This document shows positions 57,429 through 64,000 of a DNA stretch of 64,000 nt, piece after piece (position 1 is the stretch's first letter; each line of letters begins with the position of its first letter). A program made the position numbers and the translations under genes. The notes under the pieces are model-generated. The model was not told where the DNA came from. It saw only the letters and a program-made list of their open reading frames with translations, and did not search any database. Source of the stretch: Nocardioides luteus (GTDB taxonomy: Bacteria; Actinomycetota; Actinomycetes; Propionibacteriales; Nocardioidaceae). The stretch is taken from positions 1 through 64,000 of the forward strand of contig NZ_JZDQ02000021.1 of NCBI RefSeq assembly GCF_000960475.2, in the 5' to 3' direction.

Positions 57429-59321
57429 TCACTCCCCATCGGGCGACACCACGAACAGCTCCGCCCCCAGAGGCACCTGCGAGCCGGCACCAGCACCGAC
57501 CACGGTGACGGTGCCGGCGAACGGGGCCTTGAGGGAGACCTCCATCTTCATCGCCTCCATGACACCGAGGACCTGGCCCTCCTCGACGGTGTCGCCGACC
57601 CGGACGCGGACGTCGATGACGGTGCCCGGCATCTTGGCCTCGACGGCTCCGTCGCTGTGGTGGGCGGCGGCGCCGGCGACGCGGTCGGGCGGCGAGAAGT
57701 CGAAGCGGTGTCCTTGGTGGACGATCTCGGCGAGACCGGGCTGGACGTTGACGACCGCCCGGTGACGTACGCCGTCGACGACGGCCACGAGGACGTGGTC
57801 GGCCGCGCTGAGCTGCCGGACGAGGTGAGTGGCGACATCGCTGGACACGCGGCCGGAGGGGCGGTCGACGGTGACGCTCCGGTCGAGATCGACGATGGTC
57901 GGGGCCGGGGAGCCGGAGAGCCGCCAGCCGTCGGCGCGGAACGGCGTCGTGGTGTCCGAGACTGCCGAGAGCATCGCGCTCACCCAGGCGACGAGCGTGC
58001 GCGGCACGTCGGAGTCCGGGACGGGCACCTCGTTGCGGTCGAGCCAGGCGGTGTCGATCTCGGCGTCGCGGAAGGCGTCGGAGGCGGCCAGCACGCGGAG
58101 GAAGCCGGTGTTGGTGGTCAGCCCGAGGACGGCGGTCGAGTCGAGCGCCTCGACCATCGCCGCCCGGGCCTCCTCACGATCGGCACCGTGGACGATGACC
58201 TTGGCGAGCATCGGGTCGTAGGCGGTGCTGACCACCTGGTCGCTCTCCAGCGCGTGCTCGACGCGTGCGCCTTCGGGCCAGCGCACGATGCTCGTCCGGC
58301 CGGCCTGCGGCAGGAAGCCCTCGAAGGCGTCCTCCGCGTAGACCCGGACCTCGATGGCGTGGCCGTCGATGCGTACGTCCTCCTGGGCGATGCCCAGCGG
58401 CTCGCCGGCAGCGACCCGGAGCTGCAGGGCGACGAGGTCGGCGGCGGCGCCGTCGATGCGCACCGCCTCCTCGGTGACCGGGTGCTCGACCTGGAGGCGG
58501 GTGTTCATCTCCAGGAAGTAGGCCTCGCCGGAGGCCTCGTCGAGGAGGAACTCGACGGTGCCGGCACCGGTGTAGTCGACCTGGCGGGCGAGCGCGACGG
58601 CGCTGGTCAGGACCAGGTTCCGCTGCTCGTCGGTCAGCGTCGGGGCGGGCGCCTCCTCGATCACCTTCTGGTGGCGGCGCTGCACGGAGCAGTCGCGCTC
58701 GAAGAGGTGGATGACGTTGCCGTGGGTGTCGCCGAAGACCTGCACCTCGATGTGACGGCCACGCTCGACGTACTTCTCGATCAGGAGGGTCTCGTCGCCG
58801 AACGCGCTCAGCGCCTCGCGGGCTGCCGCGGCGCGGGCCTCGTCCAGCTCCTCCGGCGAGCGGACGATGCGCATGCCCTTGCCGCCACCGCCGGCCGCGG
58901 CCTTGACCAGCAGCGGATAGGGGCTGTCCTCGCCCCGCGGAACGACGGGTACGCCGGCAGCGACCGCGATCTCACGGGCAGCGTCCTTGCGGCCCATCTG
59001 CTCGATGACCTCGGGCGTGGGGCCGACCCAGGTCAGCCCCGCCTTCGCCACCGCGCGTGCGAACTCGGCCCGCTCGGAGAGGAAGCCGTAGCCCGGGTGG
59101 ATCGCCTCGGCACCTGCCTCGGCGGCCGCGCTGACCACCGCGTCCGCGTCGAGGTAGGACGCCACCTCGACGGCTTCGTCGGCGTCGCGTACGTGGGGTG
59201 CGTCCGCGTCGAGCGCGGTGTAGATGGCGATCGTCCGGATGCCGAGCTCGCGGCAGGTCCGGAAGACGCGGCGCGCGATCTCGCCACGGTTGGCGACCAG
59301 AACACTCTCGAACACGGCCAT
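57429..59321 (-). CDS. Acyl-CoA carboxylase biotin-carrying alpha subunit (methylcrotonyl-CoA type)
   Basis: This 630-residue subunit joins a biotin carboxylase (residues 1-450), a linker/BT region and a C-terminal biotinyl domain. ATP-grasp blocks are KAAAGGGGKGMRIV (about 155-168) and the FLEMNTRLQVEHPVTEE active site (about 275-290). Biotin is carried by Lys592 in EAMKMEV. Pairing with the downstream beta subunit and the HMG-CoA lyase points to 3-methylcrotonyl-CoA carboxylation in leucine breakdown. The ATG overlaps the beta stop (TGATG), so the subunits are made together. Confidence 0.93.
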   Translation of the reverse strand: MAVFESVLVANRGEIARRVFRTCRELGIRTIAIYTALDADAPHVRDADEAVEVASYLDADAVVSAAAEAGAEAIHPGYGFLSERAEFARAVAKAGLTWVGPTPEVIEQMGRKDAAREIAVAAGVPVVPRGEDSPYPLLVKAAAGGGGKGMRIVRSPEELDEARAAAAREALSAFGDETLLIEKYVERGRHIEVQVFGDTHGNVIHLFERDCSVQRRHQKVIEEAPAPTLTDEQRNLVLTSAVALARQVDYTGAGTVEFLLDEASGEAYFLEMNTRLQVEHPVTEEAVRIDGAAADLVALQLRVAAGEPLGIAQEDVRIDGHAIEVRVYAEDAFEGFLPQAGRTSIVRWPEGARVEHALESDQVVSTAYDPMLAKVIVHGADREEARAAMVEALDSTAVLGLTTNTGFLRVLAASDAFRDAEIDTAWLDRNEVPVPDSDVPRTLVAWVSAMLSAVSDTTTPFRADGWRLSGSPAPTIVDLDRSVTVDRPSGRVSSDVATHLVRQLSAADHVLVAVVDGVRHRAVVNVQPGLAEIVHQGHRFDFSPPDRVAGAAAHHSDGAVEAKMPGTVIDVRVRVGDTVEEGQVLGVMEAMKMEVSLKAPFAGTVTVVGAGAGSQVPLGAELFVVSPDGE

Positions 59322-60862
59322 CACATCCTGAAGATTCCGTAGTTGGGCTCGGGCGTGGGCGCGTTCGCCGCGACCGCGAGCCCCATCGCCAGCACCCGTC
59401 GGGTATCGGCGGGGTCGATGATGCCGTCGTCCCACAGCCGCGCGGTGGCGTAGTAGGGGGAGCCCTGGGTCTCGTACTGGTCCCGGATCGGCGTCTTGAA
59501 CTCCTCGTCGTCCGGCTTGCCGGCGACGGTCGCGAGAACCGATGCGGCCTGCTCGCCGCCCATGACGGAGATGCGCGCGTTGGGCCACATCCACAGGAAC
59601 CGCGGGTCGTAGGCCCGCCCGCACATGCCATAGTTGCCGGCGCCGTAGGAGCCGCCGATGACGACGGTGAACTTCGGGACCACCGAGCAGGCGACGGCCG
59701 TGACGAGCTTGGCGCCGTCACGAGCGATGCCCTTGTTCTCGTACTCCTTGCCCACCATGAACCCGGTGATGTTCTGCAGGAACACCAGCGGGATGCCGCG
59801 CTGGTTGCACAGCTCCACGAAGTGAGCGCCCTTGAGCGCCGACTCGGAGAAGAGGATGCCGTTGTTGGCGACGATGCCGACCGGCTGCCCCTCGATCCGG
59901 GCGAACCCGCAGACCAGCGTCTCGCCGTAGAGCTGCTTGAACTCCTGCAGCTTCGACCCGTCGACGATGCGGCGGATCACCTCGCGGACGTCGTAGGGCG
60001 TCCGGGTGTCGGCAGGAACCACGTCGACGAGCGTCTCGGGGGACTCGGCCGGCTCGTCGTAGCCGGTCCCGGTGGTCGAGCTTGTCGAGACCTCCTGCTC
60101 CGGCAGCGTCGAGACGATGCCCCGGACGATCTCGAGGGCGTGCTTGTCGTCGTCGGCGAGGTGGTCGACCACACCGGACTTCGTGGCGTGGACGAGCCCG
60201 CCGCCGAGCTCCTCGGCGGTGACCTCCTCGCCCGTGGCCGCCTTCACCAGCGGCGGCCCGCCGAGGAAGATCGTGCCCTGGTCGCGCACGATCACGGTCT
60301 CGTCGCTCATCGCCGGCACGTACGCACCGCCCGCGGTGCACGAACCCATGACCGAGGCGATCTGCGGGATGCCCTTCGCGGACATGTTGGCCTGGTTGAA
60401 GAAGATCCGGCCGAAGTGCTCGCGGTCGGGGAAGACCTCGTCCTGCTTCGGCAGGAACGCGCCACCGGAGTCGACGAGGTAGATGCACGGGAGGCTGTTC
60501 TCCGCGGCGATCGTCTGCGCCCGGAGATGCTTCTTGACGGTCAGCGGGTAGTAGGTGCCGCCCTTCACGGTCGCGTCGTTCGCGACGATCATGCACTTGC
60601 GGCCGCTCACCAGCCCGATGCCTGCGATCACCCCCGCCGACGGCACCGCCCACTCGTCGCCGTCGTCGTACATCCCGTACGCCGCCAGCGGAGCCACCTC
60701 CAGGAACGGTGACCCGGGGTCGAGGAGTCCGTCCACCCGGTCGCGCGGGAGCAGCTTCCCGCGGTCGGTGTGCCGTTGCCGGGAGCGTTCGCTCCCTCCT
60801 TGCCGTACGCGCTCGAGCCGCTCTCGCAGCTCGAGGGTCAGCTCGCGCAGATTCGCCGCCAT
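59321..60862 (-). CDS. Acyl-CoA carboxylase beta subunit (methylcrotonyl-CoA type)
   Basis: The 513-residue carboxyltransferase subunit moves CO2 from biotin to the acyl-CoA. Its [26 protein letters not shown] (about residues 93-118) and [15 protein letters not shown] (about 366-380) are characteristic of methylcrotonyl-CoA carboxylase beta subunits rather than propionyl-CoA types. SGGAFLPKQ and [17 protein letters not shown] are further conserved blocks. An insert at residues about 257-264 (VSTSSTT) is encoded by a GGTCGAGCTTGTCGAGACC repeat. The ATG is leaderless, with its -10 inside a TetR-type operator. Confidence 0.95.
   Translation of the reverse strand: MAANLRELTLELRERLERVRQGGSERSRQRHTDRGKLLPRDRVDGLLDPGSPFLEVAPLAAYGMYDDGDEWAVPSAGVIAGIGLVSGRKCMIVANDATVKGGTYYPLTVKKHLRAQTIAAENSLPCIYLVDSGGAFLPKQDEVFPDREHFGRIFFNQANMSAKGIPQIASVMGSCTAGGAYVPAMSDETVIVRDQGTIFLGGPPLVKAATGEEVTAEELGGGLVHATKSGVVDHLADDDKHALEIVRGIVSTLPEQEVSTSSTTGTGYDEPAESPETLVDVVPADTRTPYDVREVIRRIVDGSKLQEFKQLYGETLVCGFARIEGQPVGIVANNGILFSESALKGAHFVELCNQRGIPLVFLQNITGFMVGKEYENKGIARDGAKLVTAVACSVVPKFTVVIGGSYGAGNYGMCGRAYDPRFLWMWPNARISVMGGEQAASVLATVAGKPDDEEFKTPIRDQYETQGSPYYATARLWDDGIIDPADTRRVLAMGLAVAANAPTPEPNYGIFRM
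60074..60092. repeat. Short GAGCTTGTCGA-type repeat inside the beta subunit gene
   Basis: GGTCGAGCTTGTCGAGACC resembles the copies near 56.8 kb (GAGCYTGTCGA core). It is translated on the opposite strand as VSTSSTT in a surface-linker position. Confidence 0.55.
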
Positions 60863-60867
60863 GGAAG

Positions 60868-60898
60868 GAGGTTAACGTTCATTAACCTCGTGTGACAA
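60868..60898 (-). promoter_or_regulatory. Promoter and overlapping operator of the carboxylase operon
   Basis: On the minus strand TTGTCA (60893-60898) stands 18 nt from TAACCT (60869-60874), which ends 6 nt before the ATG. The perfect palindrome GAGGTTAA-N6-TTAACCTC (60868-60889) covers the -10. Binding by the adjacent TetR would block transcription. Confidence 0.75.
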
Positions 60899-60927
60899 GC
60901 CCCACGGCGATCCCGCCCGGGCTGGCG

Positions 60928-61491
60928 CTACTCGGCGAGGGCCGCTCGGGCCATCTTGGTGAGCACCTGGCGCGTGGATTCCTCCGGCAGGACCCGGTTG
61001 TGCGGGGTGGAGTTGATGAGCCCGAAGACGGCGTGGGCCATGGCGCGGGCGTTGTCGCGCGTCAGCGACGGGTCGCGGTCGCGGAGCTGGTCGGCCCAGA
61101 GGTCGACGTACTTCCGCTGCAGGGTGCGCACCTGCTCGCGCGCCTCGTGCGGGAGCGACTGCCAGTCACGCTCCTGGACGACGATGAGGGCCCGGTCGCG
61201 CAGGGCGAAGTCGACGTGCCAGTCGATCAGTGCCTCGATGGCCTCGGCGGTGCCCGAGGCCCCCTTCACCCGGGCGCGTCCTTCGCGGAGCAGCTCCTGC
61301 GAGATCGAGACGAGCATCTCGGCGAGCATCGCGTCCTTGCTCGGGAAGTGCTTGTAGAGCGCCGGGCCGGAGATGCCACAGGCAGCGCCGAGCTCGGAGA
61401 CGGAGACACCGTGGAAGCCGCGGGCCGCGAAGAGCTCGGCCGCGGTGTCCAGGATCTGCTCGCGCCTGGTCTTCGTCGTGGCCGAGGTCAT
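60928..61491 (-). CDS. TetR-family repressor of the carboxylase operon
   Basis: This 187-residue regulator has a TetR helix-turn-helix (about residues 10-55: LDTAAELFAARGFHGVSVSELGAACGISGPALYKHFPSKDAML) and a C-terminal domain of the TetR_C_33/LiuR-related type. It lies directly upstream of the beta subunit gene on the same strand. Operator-like palindromes occur at the beta promoter and at its own promoter, so it most likely senses an acyl-CoA of leucine breakdown and represses both. The ATG is leaderless. Confidence 0.9.
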   Translation of the reverse strand: MTSATTKTRREQILDTAAELFAARGFHGVSVSELGAACGISGPALYKHFPSKDAMLAEMLVSISQELLREGRARVKGASGTAEAIEALIDWHVDFALRDRALIVVQERDWQSLPHEAREQVRTLQRKYVDLWADQLRDRDPSLTRDNARAMAHAVFGLINSTPHNRVLPEESTRQVLTKMARAALAE

Positions 61492-61496
61492 TGCAT

Positions 61497-61518
61497 GAGG
61501 TTATCGCGTGATCACCAC
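61497..61518 (-). promoter_or_regulatory. -10 hexamer and second operator-like site at the tetR promoter
   Basis: TAACCT (61498-61503, minus strand) ends 6 nt before the ATG at 61491. The surrounding 22 bp, GAGGTTA-TCGCGTGATCACCAC, match 14 of 22 positions of the operator at 60868-60889. Confidence 0.5.
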
Positions 61519-61525
61519 AGGCATC

Positions 61526-62212
61526 TCACTCCTCGAGCAGGTGGCGTGCCCGGAGCACCGCGTCGAGCGCGATCTCGACGTCGTCGACCTGGTCTCGGGT
61601 CGCCTCGCCGGGCGCAGCGTTCTCGACCGCTGCGGGCCCGTCGTCGCGGTCCCCGGGAAGCTGCCTCCGCAGCCGGCCCAGCAGCTCCTCACGCTCCGCC
61701 CCACGCAGATGGAGCAGGGCGGACGCGTCGCGATCGAGCGTCCAGCAGAGCTGGTGGAGCACCGCGAGCGAGTGGCCGCACACCGCATGCCAGTGCCCGC
61801 ACGTGCAGGTCACCGCGAGCTCCTCGCCGTAGGGGACCAGCTCGACCCCGGCCTCCTCGGCGTGCTCGGCCACATCCAGCGGAAGCTCGCCGACGAGGAG
61901 CGCCTCGGCCCGGGCGGCCGAGGCACCGAGGACCTCCGAGAGCGCGGCGACGTCGTCCGCGCTCAACACCGGAACCGTGCCGGCCACCGTCCACAGCCCG
62001 CGCTCGTCGTCGACCGCGGCCGCGAACCGGCCGGCCTCGACGACCAGGCCTCCGATCCGCCCCGAGCGGGCGAGCGAGCGGGCCCCGGAGAGCTGGTTGT
62101 CGTCGTAGGCCAGCTCCTCGATCGCCCGCAGGAACGCCCGCCCCCACCACGACTCGACCTTCACCATCCCGCGCCGGTGCGGCTCGCGGGCGAAGGTCAG
62201 GACGTTGCTCAT
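61526..62212 (-). CDS. SWIM zinc finger protein
   Basis: The 228-residue protein has a SWIM-type zinc site, CTCGHWHAVCGHSLAVLHQL (CxC...CxH, about residues 136-155), after an N-terminal GRAFLRAIEELAYDDNQLSGARSLARSGRIGGLVVEAG segment typical of bacterial SWIM proteins. SWIM domains bind DNA or proteins and are found with SNF2 helicases. The ATG overlaps the stop of the SNF2 gene (ATGA), and the pair recurs widely in actinobacteria. Role in DNA repair or RNA metabolism is unproven. Confidence 0.9.
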   Translation of the reverse strand: MSNVLTFAREPHRRGMVKVESWWGRAFLRAIEELAYDDNQLSGARSLARSGRIGGLVVEAGRFAAAVDDERGLWTVAGTVPVLSADDVAALSEVLGASAARAEALLVGELPLDVAEHAEEAGVELVPYGEELAVTCTCGHWHAVCGHSLAVLHQLCWTLDRDASALLHLRGAEREELLGRLRRQLPGDRDDGPAAVENAAPGEATRDQVDDVEIALDAVLRARHLLEE

Positions 62213-64000
62213 GAGGCGATCCGGCGGCGTTTCCGGCGCTTCTGGGGACCGAGCTTGACCAGCTCGCGGAGCTCGGCGTTGGACAGCTCGGTGAAGGCGG
62301 CCTCGCCGGCCCCGAGGACCGCGTCCGCCAGGACCCGCTTGCGCTGCAACAGCTCGGCGACGCGCTCCTCGACGGTGCCCTGGGTGATGAGCCGGTGCAC
62401 CTGGACCGTACGCGTCTGGCCGATGCGATGGGCCCGGTCGGTGGCTTGGTCCTCGACCGCCGGGTTCCACCATCGGTCGACGTGGATCACGTGGTCGGCC
62501 CGAGTCAGGTTGAGCCCGACCCCGCCGGCCTTGAGCGAGAGCAGGAAGACCGGCACCTCGCCGTCCTGGAAGCGCTCGACCATGCGCGAGCGCTCCGTCA
62601 CCGGGGTGCCGCCGTGGAGGAACTGGTGCTCCACACCGGACGCGGCCCAGTGGGCCTCGAGGAGACGGGCCATCGCGACGTACTGGGTGAAGACGAGCAC
62701 CGCCCCCGACTCCGCGAGCACGGTCGAGACCAGCTCGTCGAGGAGCTCGATCTTCTGCGACCGCCCGGTGATCCGGCCGCCCTCCTGCTTGAGGAACTGC
62801 GCCGGGTGGTTGCAGATCTGCTTGAGCCCGGTGAGCAGGCTCAGGACCAGACCGCGCCGCTGCGGGTCGTCGGCATCGAGCCGCTCGATCCGCGCCATCG
62901 CGTCGCGCACGTACGCCTCGTACAACACGGCCTGCTCCCGGGTCAGCGACAGCAGGTGGTCGGTCTCGGTCTTGGGCGGCAGCTCGGGAGCGACCCCGGG
63001 GTCCGACTTGCGGCGGCGGAGCAGGAACGGGCCGACCAGCGCGGCGAACTCCTTCGCCTTCCCGACGTCCGCACCGGCCTCGATCTGGCTCGCCCAGGCC
63101 CTCCGGAAGGCGAGCCGGCTGCCGAGCAGACCCGGCACGCACCAGTCGAGCAGGGCCCACAGCTCGGTCAGGTTGTTCTCCACCGGGGTGCCGGTCAGCG
63201 CCACCCGGGCGTGCGACGGGATCTCGCGGAGCGCCTTCGCGGTCGCCGAGGCGGCGTTCTTCACGTGTTGAGCCTCGTCGGCCACGACGAGCCCCCACGA
63301 CATCGCGGAGAGCAGCTCGACGTCGCGCCGCATCGTCCCGTACGTCGTCAGCACGACACCCGTCGCCCCGTCGAGGTCGCGCTCGGACCCGTGATGGCGG
63401 CGCACCTCCACCTCGGGCGCGAACCGGGCGAGCTCGGCCTCCCAGTTGCCCAGCAGGCTGGCCGGGCACACCACCAACGTCGGCCCGGCGTGCTCCTTCT
63501 GGCGATGCAGGTGGAGCGCGATCGTCATCAGCGTCTTGCCGAGACCCATGTCGTCGGCCAGGCACCCGCCCAGGCCGAGCGAGGTGATCCCGGCCAGCCA
63601 GGTCAGCCCCTCGACCTGATAGCCCCGCAGCGTGGCCTGCAGCTCTGGTGGCACGTCGACCGCCGCACCGGACGTCGCCGCGATCACCTCGTCGCGCAGC
63701 CGCGCGATCGAGGCCCCGATGATCACCTTCTCGCCCGGCGCCGCCTCGGCGACCTCCGCCGGCACCTGGCCGGTCAGCGCGACCGCGAGCGCCTCGCCGC
63801 CGGTGATCCGCTTGAGCAGCCGCTTGCGCGCCCGGCGGAGCACCGAGGGATGGACGACCGCCCAGGCCCCTCGCAGCCGCAGCACCGGCCCCGCGGCAGC
63901 CGCCAACGCGTCCATCTCGGCAGCGTCGAGCGGCTCGCCGCCGAGCGCCACCTGCCACTGGAAGGCGAAGAGCCCCTTCTCTCCGAGCGGTGACTCGCGC
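62209..64000 (-). CDS. SNF2-family DEAD/DEAH helicase (partial, continues beyond the window)
   Basis: About 597 codons of the C-terminal part are present. The frame stays open to the last base, so the start lies outside. The visible part has a DUF3670-like N-terminal stretch (LFAFQWQVALGGEPL, then GPVLRLRGAWAVVHPS) and both RecA halves: Walker A DDMGLGKTLMTIAL, DEAQ box VADEAQHVKN, motif III ALTGTPVENN, and motifs V-VI LKAGGVGLNLTRADHVIHVD and QATDRAHRIGQ. It is an ATP-driven DNA translocase of the bacterial RapA/SNF2 group. The GTG at 63951 is not the true start. Confidence 0.93.
   Translation of the reverse strand, partial: RESPLGEKGLFAFQWQVALGGEPLDAAEMDALAAAAGPVLRLRGAWAVVHPSVLRRARKRLLKRITGGEALAVALTGQVPAEVAEAAPGEKVIIGASIARLRDEVIAATSGAAVDVPPELQATLRGYQVEGLTWLAGITSLGLGGCLADDMGLGKTLMTIALHLHRQKEHAGPTLVVCPASLLGNWEAELARFAPEVEVRRHHGSERDLDGATGVVLTTYGTMRRDVELLSAMSWGLVVADEAQHVKNAASATAKALREIPSHARVALTGTPVENNLTELWALLDWCVPGLLGSRLAFRRAWASQIEAGADVGKAKEFAALVGPFLLRRRKSDPGVAPELPPKTETDHLLSLTREQAVLYEAYVRDAMARIERLDADDPQRRGLVLSLLTGLKQICNHPAQFLKQEGGRITGRSQKIELLDELVSTVLAESGAVLVFTQYVAMARLLEAHWAASGVEHQFLHGGTPVTERSRMVERFQDGEVPVFLLSLKAGGVGLNLTRADHVIHVDRWWNPAVEDQATDRAHRIGQTRTVQVHRLITQGTVEERVAELLQRKRVLADAVLGAGEAAFTELSNAELRELVKLGPQKRRKRRRIAS

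Overview
The window is a high-GC stretch packed with short-spaced genes, many joined by ATGA, GTGA or TGATG overlaps. Gene content (DUF4446, DUF5926, DUF1918, a PAP2-diacylglycerol kinase fusion, lactate 2-monooxygenase-like enzyme, EcsC, an actinobacterial TetR repertoire) and frequent GTG starts point to an actinobacterium, most likely Nocardioides or a close Nocardioidaceae relative. That assignment is inference from content, not from a marker gene. I annotate 65 protein genes. I find no rRNA, CRISPR array, complete transposon or convincing tRNA.

Layout. 0-7.4 kb: secreted M4 protease, a Tat-exported purple acid phosphatase coupled to a GT2 glycosyltransferase, a pseudouridine catabolic pair (psuK-psuG), and a secreted RTX-repeat protein. 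7.4-18 kb: lactate monooxygenase-like enzyme, a TetR/sterol-desaturase divergon with a 35-bp nested operator, an overlapping serS-HAD-GNAT-HAD-membrane protein operon, a second RTX-repeat protein, and a PAP2-DAGK fusion. 18-25 kb: DUF4446, pheA, larB-larC, a GDT1 transporter, arcA, a lone cyclic-nucleotide-binding protein followed by a class III cyclase. 25-34 kb: AraC regulator, DUF5926, GDPD, DoxX, SDR, lytic transglycosylase, amidohydrolase plus cysteine dioxygenase. 34-42 kb: an OpuC/ProU-type osmoprotectant importer and two TetR-controlled redox loci with visible palindromic operators. 42-49.4 kb: a large secreted metalloprotease, then a small-gene group (2TM, DUF1918, tiny membrane proteins, beta-CASP hydrolase) that looks like a DosR/DevR hypoxia module. 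49.4-64 kb: AAA ATPase and Fpg-type glycosylase flanking a pair of matching palindromes, rhodanese, aat, EcsC, three clustered sulfotransferase-region genes, a leucine-catabolism block (HMG-CoA lyase, methylcrotonyl-CoA carboxylase alpha and beta, TetR), and a SWIM/SNF2 pair that runs off the right edge.

Regulation is unusually legible. Fifteen genes have a TANNNT hexamer 6-8 nt before the start codon and so look leaderless; these hexamers also settle several ambiguous starts. Palindromic operators sit at four TetR loci and at the ATPase-Fpg intergenic region. DevR-like boxes stand exactly 23 nt from three (T/C)AGCGT -10 elements. CRP-like sites lie before the cyclic-nucleotide-binding gene and before the large metalloprotease. 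Several short repeats occur (a 21-nt unit in both orientations at the end of larC, a 24-nt palindromic unit twice inside larC, GAGCYTGTCGA-type motifs inside coding sequences). They look like dispersed genomic repeats that have invaded genes.
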